A DNA stretch of 64,000 bases from positions 21,042,387 through 21,106,386 of the forward strand of contig OZ024830.1 of assembly GCA_964016985.1 (NCBI GenBank). The letters run 5' to 3'. The position numbers and the translations under genes are program-made. Below are positions 29,997 through 41,290 of this stretch, piece after piece. Positions within the stretch are counted from its first letter, which is position 1, and each line of letters starts with the position of its first letter. The stretch is from Anodontia alba. Its lineage: Eukaryota; Mollusca; Bivalvia; Lucinida; Lucinidae. The notes under the pieces were generated by a model. That model saw only the letters and a program-made list of their open reading frames with translations, ran no database searches and was not told the origin of the DNA.

Positions 29997-32933
29997 TCAT
30001 GCTCTGGACAAGGCATCAGGAATAATATTATCTTTTCCCCTGATATACCTGATGTCAAGATTGTGTTCCTGTAACAACAGGCTCCATCTGAGCAACCTCT
30101 GATTCTTGTTTTTCATCTTATGGATGAAAGTTAGTGGATTGTGATCACTGAAAACAACAATAGGTGAGGACGAAGAAGTCAGATAAACTTCAAAATGTTG
30201 AAGAGCAAGAATGAGAGACAAACATTCTTTCTCTACTGTAGAATAATTCTTATGATGTTTGTTAAACTTTTTCGAAAAGTAACAAACTGGATGATCCACA
30301 CCATTGTCATCCTCTTGCAGTAATACACCACCTGCACCAACATCACTCGCATCTACTGCTAACTTGAATTCTTTATTAAAATTTGGTGCCAAGAGAACCG
30401 GCTCACTTCTCAGTATGGCTTTCAGTTTATCAAAGGCATTCTGACAATCACTGGTCCACTTAAACCTCATTCTTTTACTAAGTAAATTAGTCAGTGGCTC
30501 AGCAATGACAGAAAAATTATTACAGAATTTTCTGTAATAACCGGCCATACCAAGAAACCTCATCAGTTGTCTTTTGCATGTGGGCACCGGAAAATTTGAA
30601 ATAGCTTCAACTTTAGCCTCTATAGGTTTAACCTGACCATGACCCACAACATGTCCTAGAAATGTTAAAGTTGCATGACAGAATTCACTTTTAGCAAGGT
30701 TTATTGTCAATTTTGCTTCACTTAGTTTATCAAAGAATGCTTTGATAGTTCCAAGATGGTGATTCCATTCATCACTGTATATGATGGCATCATCGATGTA
30801 AGCATCGCAATGCTCGAATCCAGCTATTATGGTGTTGATTAAGCGTTGAAATGTTGCTGGAGAGTTTTTCATTCCGAAAGGCATTACTTTATAGTGATAT
30901 AATCCATCAGGAGTAACAAATGCTGAGACCTCTTTGGCTCTTTCTGTGAGAGCAATTTGCCAAAATCCTTTCAGAAGATCAAATTTAGTTATATATTTTG
31001 AATTTCCAACTTTGTCAATACAGTCATCCATTCTTGGTATGGGAAAAGTATCTGTTTTACTCAAATTATTGACCTTCCTGTAATCGGTGCACATCCGATA
31101 TGTTCCATCAGGTTTTGGCACAAGAATGCAAGGTGAACTCCATTCACTTTGACTTGGTTCAATAAAATCATTGTCCAGCAAATACTGAATTTCCTCCTTA
31201 AGATATTTTTGTTTTGTTGGGTTCATTCTATATGGATGTTGTTTGACAGGTTGTGAGTCCTCAACATTCACATCATGATAAATTTTGTCAGTCCTTGTAG
31301 GAATGTCCGGAAATAAGTGTTCATATTGATAAATTAACTGTTTCAGTTCTTTTCTTTGGACTGGATCTAGGTGTGAAAGTTTCTGGTCGAGATCCTTTAG
31401 AATGTCAGAATTCTGAAGTTTTGAAGAAGCAGGATCAGATTTGGTGAATTTCATGTCTTCAGAGTTCATTTCACTTTGTTCCTGAGGGACTGAACTAACA
31501 ACACTAATTGATGTAACAGAAGAGCTATCCCTATCTATGTATTGTTTAAGCATGTTAACATGACATAACTGTTTTTGTTTGCGTCTCCCAGGAGTGTTAA
31601 CAATGTAATTAACATCACTAATCTGTTTATCTACAGTGTAAGGGCCGTAATATCTGGCTTGCAGTGGTTTGCCAGGAATAGGCAAAAGAGCAAGTACCCT
31701 GTCTCCAGGCATGAATTGTCTTTCTTTTGCATTTTCATCATACCAACGTTTCATTTTCCTTTGTGCTGACTTAAGATTGGTCCGAGCAGCTTCACAAGCT
31801 TTAGACAGCCGGTCTTTAAAATCTGATACATACTGAAGTAAGTTCAGAGAACTGTCATCATTTGAGAGAAATTTCTCTTTCAAAAGTTTCAAAGGTCCAC
31901 GCACAGTGTGGCCAAATACCAGCTCATATGGGCTGAAACCAAGAGATTCCTGAACAGATTCTCTAACGGCAAACAACAACAAATGAATGCCTTCATCCCA
32001 ATCTTTTTCAGTGTCAAAGCAGTATGACCTGATCATATTTTTCAGTGTCTGATGAAATCTTTCAAGGGCACCTTGACTTTCAGGATGGTAAGGCGATGAC
32101 TTATATTGAGTAATGCCCAACTCATGCATGACCTGCTGAAAAATTCCTGACATGAAATTTGAGCCCTGATCCGACTGAACAGACTTTGGAAGGCCTACAA
32201 ATGTGAAAAACTTTACCAAAGCCTTAACAGTATTCTTTGTTTTAATATTCCGAAGTGGAATGGCTTCTGGGAAACGTGTAGAAGCACACATTATAGTGAG
32301 AAGATATTCATTACCTGACTTAGTTTTAGGCAAGGGACCAACACAGTCAATAATTATTCTGCTAAAAGGTTCATCAAAAGCAGGTATGGGCTGTAAATGA
32401 GCTTTTGGTATTGTCTGGTTGGGTTTTCCTACCATCTGACAAGTATGGCAAGATTTACAAAATCGAGAAACGTCAGATTTTAACCCTGGCCAGTAAAAAT
32501 GGTTAAGAATTTTATGATAGGTCTTATTTATACCTAAATGACCTGACATGGGAGTGTCACGAGCCAAGTTCAAAATTTCAGGGCGATAAACCCTAGGAAC
32601 CACTATTTGGTGGTTAACAGTCCACTCGTCTTCTGCTGAGACATCAGGAGGACGCCATTTTCTCATTAAAATGCCATTTTTGACATAAAAACAGACTGGG
32701 ACTTGATCTATTTCTTTCTCATCTAAAGCCCTTTCAAGCAAAGGCAAAATTTCAGGATCATTATGCTGTTCCTTACAAAGCTGGGACCTTGACACCAAGT
32801 CATGACCTTGACCTTGGTCATTTAATATTGCAGAGTAATGACTGGACTCTGACTTGTTATGTAACTCCGTCTGTTTGTCAGACAGGCTGGATGAAAGAGA
32901 ATTTGTAATCTCATGTTTAAAAGACTGACCCAA
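29997..32933 (-). CDS. Retrotransposon pol ORF: integrase, RT, RNase H (978 aa)
   Basis: An uninterrupted ORF. Integrase comes first: HHCC zinc site (His132, His140, Cys162, Cys165) and a D-D-35-E core (Asp196, Asp255, Glu291), then a basic C-terminal domain (about 395-465). Reverse transcriptase follows (about 560-760) with LVPKPDGTYRMCTDYRKVN, VMPFGMKNSPATFQ and catalytic YIDD (712-715). RNase H (about 850-978) has Asp861, Glu901/903 and Asp930 and ends at PDALSRA. Integrase before RT is the reverse of ordinary Gypsy pol and is the arrangement known from Gmr1-like elements. It starts in a different frame from gag-protease, overlapping it by 17 nt. Confidence 0.93.
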   Translation of the reverse strand: MGQSFKHEITNSLSSSLSDKQTELHNKSESSHYSAILNDQGQGHDLVSRSQLCKEQHNDPEILPLLERALDEKEIDQVPVCFYVKNGILMRKWRPPDVSAEDEWTVNHQIVVPRVYRPEILNLARDTPMSGHLGINKTYHKILNHFYWPGLKSDVSRFCKSCHTCQMVGKPNQTIPKAHLQPIPAFDEPFSRIIIDCVGPLPKTKSGNEYLLTIMCASTRFPEAIPLRNIKTKNTVKALVKFFTFVGLPKSVQSDQGSNFMSGIFQQVMHELGITQYKSSPYHPESQGALERFHQTLKNMIRSYCFDTEKDWDEGIHLLLFAVRESVQESLGFSPYELVFGHTVRGPLKLLKEKFLSNDDSSLNLLQYVSDFKDRLSKACEAARTNLKSAQRKMKRWYDENAKERQFMPGDRVLALLPIPGKPLQARYYGPYTVDKQISDVNYIVNTPGRRKQKQLCHVNMLKQYIDRDSSSVTSISVVSSVPQEQSEMNSEDMKFTKSDPASSKLQNSDILKDLDQKLSHLDPVQRKELKQLIYQYEHLFPDIPTRTDKIYHDVNVEDSQPVKQHPYRMNPTKQKYLKEEIQYLLDNDFIEPSQSEWSSPCILVPKPDGTYRMCTDYRKVNNLSKTDTFPIPRMDDCIDKVGNSKYITKFDLLKGFWQIALTERAKEVSAFVTPDGLYHYKVMPFGMKNSPATFQRLINTIIAGFEHCDAYIDDAIIYSDEWNHHLGTIKAFFDKLSEAKLTINLAKSEFCHATLTFLGHVVGHGQVKPIEAKVEAISNFPVPTCKRQLMRFLGMAGYYRKFCNNFSVIAEPLTNLLSKRMRFKWTSDCQNAFDKLKAILRSEPVLLAPNFNKEFKLAVDASDVGAGGVLLQEDDNGVDHPVCYFSKKFNKHHKNYSTVEKECLSLILALQHFEVYLTSSSSPIVVFSDHNPLTFIHKMKNKNQRLLRWSLLLQEHNLDIRYIRGKDNIIPDALSRA

Positions 32934-35101
32934 AAGTATCAGTTAAATCAATGTCCCCATCATTCTGTTTTGCTTTCTTTGCCATGGCCCTTGTAACGGC
33001 ACAAGATGGGTAAAGATCAGGGATTTCCTGTTCAATGGGATCAGGTGGCTGATCAATACAAGGTATGTCAGTCAAAAGTGGGTTTACCACAACCTTATCT
33101 CCTGCTAAGTCATTGCCTAACAGTAAGTGAACACCTTTAAAAGGTAAAGAAGGTCGAATACCAACAGCCACTAAACCAGTTACCAAGTCTGAGGATAAAT
33201 AAATGTTATGAAGAGGAACATTAACAAATCCACACTCTACACCCTGAATAAGGACACTTGTCCCAGAAGAAGTCTTCTCAGAAAAAGGCAGAGTATCTGC
33301 TAAAATAAGGGATTGAGAAGCTCCAGTATCTCGTAAGATTTTAATTGGGGTAGACTGGGCATAGTCACTATTTAGTGACACAAAACCATCTGATAAGAAT
33401 GGTTCATAAATCTCCATAACAGAATCAGTCTCAGGCCTTTCGGTCTGGATAGGATCTTCCTCCTTAACACATGACTGTGGTTTTGACCGTAAAGAGGTAA
33501 GGCCAGTAGGTTTAAGCCCCTCTTGTTTTTCTTTCTTTCTTTTCAGATGTAAACATTCAGATATAATATGACCTGTCCTTTTGCAATAATTGCAAATTGG
33601 TTGAGATAAGGGATTTTGATCTTTATTTTCACCAGAAGGTTTGGGTTTGGGAGTAATTGTTTGGCTATGACTGCCAGGTGGATTACTAGGACTATGTTTG
33701 GATCCTGAATGTGGGAAAAATGGTCTTCTAGAGGGATTTGACTTATTAATAAAGGAAACTTTATGTGTTAAAGCATAATCATCTGCAAGTCGAGCTGCAG
33801 CTTCCAAAGTTTCAACCTGTTTCTCATCTAAAAAGGACTTAATGTCTGAATTTATGCACCTTTTGAACTCCTCTACAAGCATGAGCTGCCTAAGTTTTTC
33901 ATGATTAGAGCCAATTTTCTTTGAAGAGCACCACCTGTCAAATAGCTGTTCTTTAGTTCTGGCAAATTCTACATGGATCTGCTCATTTTCTTTCTTACAG
34001 TTCCTAAATTTTTGCCTGTAAGCCTCAGGGACCAACTCATAAGCCTTAAGAATTAATTCCTTTACAGTATCATAACTGGAGCTCTGCTGGACAGTCAGCT
34101 GAGTATAAATTTCTCGAGCCTTCCCAATTATAACACTTTGCAAAAGCAAGGTCCAGTGCTCCTTTGGCCATTTTAAATTTTCTGCTACTTTTTCAAAATG
34201 AAGAAAATATTTGTCAACCTCTTTTTCTTGAAAAGGGGGAACTAATCTGATGTGTTTGGTAATGTCAAAATGAACGCCAGACTCTAAAGGTTGCCGTTTT
34301 ACCGTCATATTTTGCATTTCTAATTCTTTCATTCTTAATTCTGTATCAAATTTTATTTTTTCCCTTTCTATCTGAATTTGTCTTTCTTTTTCTTTCTCTC
34401 TCTCTTCCATTTCCATTCTTTCTTTCTGCATTTGTCTTTCCTTTTCTTTCTCCCTCTCTTCCATTTCCATTCTTTCTTTCTGCACTCGGGGGTGGTCGGG
34501 TGGTGCGAAGGTGCTGTGTATCTTACATCACTGGGGCGTCCAACTGATATTGGCTTACAGTTGCGCAAGGCCTGCTATCCTTGTAGTGGGTAAGGTTAGA
34601 GGGGGAATGTTTTTATTTCTTCTGTTTCTTCACTTTCATTCCTGTTCCTCTTTCTTCCCTGTCCCTCTCTTTCATCTCCTCTACTCTCTCTTCTATCTCT
34701 TTTCTCCCTTTCTCTGGGAGACGACACAAAATGACCCTCAAGGGTTGAAGTGTCGTTAAACCCCAACACAATCAATCTTTCTGCACTCTTTCTTCCATTT
34801 CCATTCTAAGTTTTTCTTGCTCTAATCTTAATTTTTCTAACTCAATTTGCTTCTGAATCTCAAGCTCTCGCATTTGCAAACCTGTCTGTGTAACAAGAAC
34901 AAGAGACAAAGCAGAAGAATCAAGAATTTCCTTATCAACCAAAAATTGGACCAAAATATTTTTTATTTCCTGTTTTAACATGGACTTGTTGACGGTAGTC
35001 AATTCATAGTGAGCAGCAATATCCAACAAATCAGACTTTTTGGCCAAATCTAACAGCTCCTGCGTAGGCGCAGTGATAAAAGCTTGAAGGTCAAATGACA
35101 T
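32917..35101 (-). pseudogene. gag-protease ORF, interrupted by a SINE
   Basis: Read from 35101 down. The N-terminal part (109 codons, 35101-34772) is helical and Lys/Glu-rich. A SINE (34488-34775) then breaks it, and the remainder is open from 34485 to 32917 (522 codons). This remainder has a repeated KERMEMEEREKEK coiled coil, a retroviral-type capsid region (about 110-250), a CCHC zinc knuckle CNYCKRTGHIISEC, and an aspartic protease motif with DTGAS (around 33335). The two pieces lie in the same frame once the insertion with one duplicate is discounted (301 bp), so the interruption is the only visible lesion. As it stands no complete Gag is made from one start. Confidence 0.85.
34488..34775 (+). 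mobile_element. SINE family S1, copy 2, inside gag
   Basis: Same sequence as 8293-8590 (GGGGTGGTCGGGTGGTG head, AACACAATCAA tail). Target duplication TCTTTCTGCACTC at 34475-34487 and 34776-34788 (13 bp). It is opposite in strand to the retrotransposon. Confidence 0.93.
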
Positions 35102-35372
35102 GATTGCTTTTTGCTGGTTTTATCAAGTAAATTTATCAGAGTTTATTTATTGATATTTTTCAAAAGTCAATACTTGCTTTTTTATTATTTACTTATATTT
35201 TTTGAAAGTCAATACTTGTTTTTTATAAAACAAAGATTTTTATAATTACTGAAATTTTTTTGAAAGTCAGTACTTGTTTTATAGCAAACAAATATTTCTT
35301 TTTTTTTCTTTAAAAATCAATATTTGTTTTCTTTAAAAAGCTCAAACTTGTTTTAGCTCAAGAAAATGTTCG

Positions 35373-35390
35373 ATCGCGGACGAGCCCCCA
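35373..35390 (-). other. Primer-binding site, tRNA-Pro type
   Basis: Minus strand reads TGGGGGCTCGTCCGCGAT, five bases after the 5' LTR ends. This differs at one position from the well-known proline-tRNA primer-binding site of gammaretroviruses (TGGGGGCTCGTCCGGGAT). Confidence 0.8.
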
Positions 35391-35395
35391 ATTTC

Positions 35396-35784
35396 TGTTA
35401 CGAGCCAGGCGTAACGAGAAAGAAATGAAAGTGAAACCAGCAACAAGCTTTAATTATTAACAATATTTATTCACAAAAAAATGAGACACGATTCAAAACA
35501 AAAGAATGTAAGTAGACAGTACCTTTCAAGTTTATGTCACAAAGTCCCTCTGAAATAATCCACGAGAATTTATAAAACAAATCCTTTGAATATCAGTTTC
35601 TGATCCCACAATTTAATGTTCCTGAATTCAGAATTTAAGTCCAGAATGAATAAAATAGTAAAGTAATCCAGTATAGAATAATTTCCAGTGAAAATATACA
35701 AAGATGCCCAGATGAAAATCTGTACTCCTTATATAATATCAAAGAAGGTTCTAGAAAAAGAATTTACTACAAGCATTTCTTATT
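35396..35784 (-). repeat. 5' LTR, first piece
   Basis: Identical by eye to 29269-29652 apart from about two transitions. It is cut after TTTCTTATT by the Helitron-like insertion; the rest is at 41410-41612. Confidence 0.9.
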
Positions 35785-36049
35785 AGCTCACCTGAGCCAA
35801 AGGCTCAAGGTGATATATTGTGATCACTCACCGTCCGTCGTCGTCGTCGTCGTCCGTCCGTCCGTCCGTCAGTCCGTTCACAATCTTTAAACAACATCTC
35901 CTCCTAAACCACTGATTGGATTTTGACCAAATTTCACAGGAATGATCCTTGGTTGATCCTCTTTCAAAGTTATTCAAATGGTTCCGGTCCATTGAATATC
36001 TAGGTCAGAGGAGCTAAAAATAGATTTTTTAACTAAAAACTCAAAAATG

Positions 36050-39000
36050 TTTCTTTGGTAATCCTCTACCAAGATTGTTCAAGCCATTTGGATTTGTCAA
36101 AAAAACATGGCCGCCAGGGGGCAGGGCTTATTTTCCCTATATATCTGTATAGAAAACTTTAAAAATCTTCTTGTCAGAAACCACTAGACCGATTTCAATA
36201 TAATGTTGCAGAAATGTTTCTTTGGTGATCCTCTACCAAGATTGTTCGAGACATTTGGATTCGTCAAAAAACATGGCCGGCAGGGGGCGGGGCTTATTTT
36301 CCCTATATATCTATATAGAAAACTTTAAAAATCTTCTCGTCAGAAACCACTGGACCAGTTTCAATATTATTTTGCAGAAATGTTCCTTTGGTAATCCTCT
36401 ACCAAGATTGTTCAAGCCATTTGGATTGGTCAAAAAACATGTCCGCCAGGGGGCGGGGCTTATTTTCCCTATATATCTATATAGAAAACTTTAAAAATCT
36501 TCTTGTCCGAAACCACTGGACCGATTTCAATATAATTTTGCAGAAATGTTCCTTTGGTAATCCTCTACCAAGATTGTTCAAGCCATTTGGATTCATCAAA
36601 AAACATAGCCGCCAGGGGGCGGGGCCTATTTTCCCTATATATCTATATAGAAATCTTTAAAAATTTTCTTGTCAGATACCACTAGACTGATTTCAATATA
36701 ATTTTGCAGAAATGTTCCTTTGGTTATCCTCTACCAAGATTTTTCAAGCCATTTGGATTCGTCAAAAAACATGGCCGCCAGGGGGCGGGGCTTATTTTCC
36801 CTATATATCTATATAGAAAAGTTTAAAAATCTTCTTGTCCGAAACCACTGGGCCGATTTCAATATAATTTTGCAAAAATGTTCCTTTGGTGATCCTCTAG
36901 GAAGATTGTTTAAGCCATTTGGATTCGTCAAAAAACATGGCCGCCAGGGGGCGGGGCTTAGTTTCCCTATATATCTATATAGAAAAGTTTAAAAATCTTC
37001 TTGTCCGAAACCACTGGACCGATTTCAATATAATTTTGCAAAAATGTTCCTTTGGTGATGCTCTACCAAGATTGTTCGAGACATTTAGATTCGTCAAAAA
37101 ATATGGCCACCAGGGGGCAGCGCTTATTTTCCCTATATATCTATATAGAAAACTTCAAAAATCTACTTGTCCGAAACCATTGGACCGATTTCAATATAAT
37201 TTTGCAGAAACCTTCCTTTTGCGATCCTCTACCAAGATTGTTCAAGCCATTTGGATTCGTCAAAAAACATGGCCGCCAGGCTTATTTTCCCTATATATCT
37301 ATATAAAAAACTTTAAAAATCTTCTTGTCCGAAACCACTGGACCGATTTCCATATAATTTTGCAAAATGTTCCTTTGGTGATCCTGTTACAAGATTGTTC
37401 AAGCCATTTGGATTCGTCAAAAAACATGGACGCCAGGGGGCGGGCCTTATTTTCCCTTTATAATCTATATAGAAAACTTTAAAAATCTTCTTGTCCAAAC
37501 CACTGGACCGATTTCAATATAATTTTGCAAAAATGTTCCTTTGGTGATCCTCTACCAAGATTGTTCAAGCCATTTGGATTCATCAAAAAAACATGGCCAC
37601 CAGGGGGCTTGGCTTATTTTCCCTATATATCTATATAGAAAAGTTTAAAAATCTTCTTGTCCGAAACCACTGGACCGATTTCAATATAATTTTGCAAAAA
37701 TGTTCCTTTGGTGATCCTGTTGCAAGATTGTTCAAGCCATTTGGATTCGTCAAAAAACATGGACACCAGGGGGCGGGGCTTATTTTCCCTATATATCTAT
37801 ATAGAAAAGTTTAAAAATCTTCTTGTCCGAAACCACTGGACCGATTTCCATATAATTTTGCAGAAATGTTCCTTTGGTGATCCTCTACCAAGATTGTTCA
37901 AGCCATTTGGATTTGTCAAAAAACATGGCCGCCAGGGGGCGGGGCTTATATATCTATATAGAAAATTTTGATAGTCTTTTCAGAAACCACTTGACCGATT
38001 TCAATGTAACATTGCAGGAATGTTTCTTATGTAACCCTCTATCAAGATTGTTCAAGCCGTCATGATTCGTCAAAAAACATGGCCGCCAGGAGTCAGGGCT
38101 TATTTTCCTTATATATCTATAGAAAACTTTAAAACTCTTCTTGTCAGAAACCACTGAACTGATTTCATTATAACTTTGCAGAAATGTTTCCTTGGTGACC
38201 CTCTACTAAGATTGTTCAAGTAATCATGATTTGTCAAAAAACATGGCTGCCGGGGGCAGGGCTTATTTTCCCTATATATCTATATATAAAACTTTAAAAA
38301 TCTTCTTTTCAGAAACCAATGGACCGATTTCAATACAACTTGGCAGGAATGTTTCTTTGGTGACCCTCTACAAAGATTATACAAGCCGTCATGATTCATC
38401 AAAAAACATGGCCGCTAGGGGGCGGAGCTTATTTTCCCTGTATATCTATATAGAAAACTTTAAAAATCTTCTCGTAAGAAACAGTTGGACCGAGTTCAAT
38501 GTAACTTGGCAGGAATGTTGCTTTGGTGACCTTCTACCAAGATTGTTCAAGCCTTCATGATATGTCAAAAGCCATGGCCCCCAGGGGGGTGGGGGGGGGG
38601 GGGGGCGGGGCTTATTTTTAGTCTATATCTGCATAGAAAATTTTAAAATTCTTATTGTCACATACCCCATGACCGATTTCAATATTACTTGGCTGTAATA
38701 TTGCTTTGATGAACCTCTATCAAGATTGTACAAGCAGTCATGATTCGTCAAAAAACATGGCTGCCATGGGGTGGGGCTTATTTTCCCAATATATCTAAAT
38801 AGAAAACTTTAAAAATCTTCTTGTCAGAAACCACTGAACAGATTTCAATATAACTTGGCAGGAATGTTCCTTTGGTGACCCTCTCCCAAGTTTGTTCAAG
38901 CTTTCATGATTCGTCAAAAAACATGGCCGTTAGGGCGTAGGGCTTTATAGCTATATAAAACTTTTTAAACCACTGGACCAATTTCAATATAACTTGGCAG

Positions 39001-39130
39001 AAATGTTCCTTTGGTGACCCTCTTTTAAGATTCAGTTCAAGTCGTCAAGATTTGTAAAAAAACATGGCCGGGGGTGTGGTGGAGGGGGGTGGTGGTGGTT
39101 AGTGCTATAAAGTTTATACAAAAATCCTAG
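36050..39130 (+). repeat. 166-bp tandem array, first block
   Basis: About 18 monomers with constant 166-bp spacing in the left half, for example CCTTTGGTGATCCTCTACC, TTCAAGCCATTTGGATTCG, CAAAAAACATGGCCGCC, AGGGGGCGGGGCTTATTTTC and CCTATATATCTATATAG in order. Monomers diverge more towards the right (after 38000). The ORFs of about 90 codons here are repeat periodicity, not genes. Confidence 0.95.
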
Positions 39131-39217
39131 AGCAGTGAACTTGGCTGAAACTTCAACAGTAAATATGCAAATCTGTTTGGTCAGGTGAGCAATATAGGAC
39201 CATCATGGTCCTCTTGT

Positions 39218-39655
39218 CTTTTAGGGTGCATCTTTTTCTTCTTTCAAAAAAAAAAAAAAAAAGAAAAGAAAAAAGAAACAAAAGATCGCTGTTTCCTGTT
39301 GACAATTGCAAGGTCAAACGGTGTTACGATAAAAGATCTCATCAGACTAAAAACCAATACTTAAGTATCCGCTACGGTTTCCTCCGATACTGGACAACTT
39401 GGTATTGATTATTTGACTCTATAGGTAAAATCGGTGTACCGTAGAGATACGACGCCTTTCAGTACTGGCTTTTACCAAATACTGTACTGAAACACCGCTT
39501 GCGCATTCGCTTTTTCCAAAAATGAAAGTAGACTTCAGGCGTACATTCGAGATTTTTTATGAGTCCACGGGACTCACCGAGGCTAATGTTTTGAGTCCTC
39601 TGGCGAAATTATGCGTACAGGACGCAGGACGCACGCCTAAAAAAATCACTGACAT
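39218..39655. other. Unique insert between two repeat blocks
   Basis: Lies between an internal Helitron-like terminus (ending 39217) and the second block. It ends CCTAAAAAAATCACTGA and carries GAGTCCACGGGACTCACCGAGG and GGACGCAGGACGC motifs as in 216-422, so part of it may be a relative of that MITE. It also has a long A-rich tract near 39246. Confidence 0.5.
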
Positions 39656-41290
39656 AGAAAAGTTTAAAAATCTTCTTGTCAGAAACCACTGGACCGATTT
39701 CATTAATACTTGGCAGAAATCTTTCCTTGTTGACCCTCTACCAAGATTGTTCAAGTTATCATGATTCATCGAAAAACATGGCCGCCTGGGGGGAGTGGGG
39801 GGGGGGGGGGGGCTTATTCCCTCTATATCTATATAGAAAAGTTTAAAAATCTTCTTGTCAGAAACCAATAGACCAATTTCAATATAACTTGGCAGGAATG
39901 TTGCTTTGGTGACCCTCTACCAAGATTGTTCAAGCCGTCATGATTCATCAAAAAACATGGCCGCTAGGGGGCGGGGCATATTTTCCCTATATATCTATAT
40001 AGAAAAGTTTAAAAATCTTCTTGTAAGAAACAGTTGGCTCGAGTTCAATGTGACAGGAATGTTGTTTTGGTGACCCTGTACCAAGATTGTTCAAGCTGTC
40101 ATGATTCGTCAAAAAACGTGGCCGCTAGGGGGTGGGGCTTATTTTCGCTATATATCTATATAGAAAACTTTAAAAATCTTCTTGTCAGAAACCACTAGAC
40201 CGATTTCATTATAACTTGGTAGAAATCTTTCCTTGTTGACCCTCTACCAAAATTGTTTAAGTTATCATGATTCGTCAAAAAACATGGCCGCCACGGGGAG
40301 GGGCTTATTTTCTCAATATATCTATATAGAAAAGTTTAAAAATCTTCTTGTCAGAAACCAATGGACCGATTTCAATATAACTTGGCAGGAATGTTTCTTT
40401 GGTGACCCTCTACCAAGATTGTTCAAGCCGTCATGATTCGTCAAAAAACATGGCTGCCAGGGGGAGGGGCTTATTTTCCCAATATATCTATATAGACAAG
40501 TTTAAAAATCTTCTTGTCAGAAACCAATGGACTGATTTCAATATAACTTGGCAGGAATGCTTCTTTGGTGACCCTCTACCAAGACTGTTCAGGCCGTCAT
40601 GATTCATCAAAAAACATGGCCGCTAGGAGGCGGGGCATATTTTCCCTATATATCTATATAGAAAAGTTTAAAAATCTTCTCGTAAGAAACCGTTGGATTG
40701 AGTTCAATGTAACTTGACAGGAATGTTGCTTTGGCGACCTTCTACCAAGATTGCGCCCTCATGATACGTAAAAAAACATGGCCGTCAGGGGGCGAGGCTT
40801 ATTTTCCGTGTATATCTGTATAGAAAACTTTAAAATTCTTCTTGTCAGAAACCACCTGACTGATTTCAATATTACTTGGCAGGAATGTTGCTTTGGTGAC
40901 CCTCTACCAAGATTGTTCAAGCAATCATGATTCGTCAAAAAACATGGTTGCTAGGAGTGGGGCTTATTTTCCCTATATATCTAAATAGAAAATTTTAAAA
41001 ATCTTCTTGTCAGAAACCACTGAACCGATTTCAGTATAACTTTGCAGGATTTTTCCTTTGGTGACCCTCTACCAAGTTTATTCAAGTTGTCATGATTTGT
41101 CAAAAAACATGGCTGTTAGGGTGTGGGGCTTAATTTCCCTATATATCTATATAAGACATTTTAAAAATCTTCTTGTCAGAAACCACTGGACCAATTTCAG
41201 TATAACGGCAGAATTGTTCCTTTGGTGACCCTCTTTCAATATTCAGTTCAAGCCATCATGATGCATGAAAAAAACATGGCCGCTGGGGTG
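39656..41290 (+). repeat. 166-bp tandem array, second block
   Basis: About ten monomers of the same family as 36050-39130, with CTTGGCAGGAATGTT in place of TTTTGCAGAAATGTT. Followed by a common terminal region (AGAGCAGTGAACTTGGCTGA) also present before 39217. Confidence 0.92.

Noticed and set aside
36222..38560. Series of about 90-codon ORFs with similar proteins
   Set aside because: They repeat every 166 bp in step with the tandem array and are translations of the monomer, not genes.
36050..41290. CRISPR array
   Set aside because: The repeats are 166-bp contiguous monomers without unique spacers, in animal DNA.
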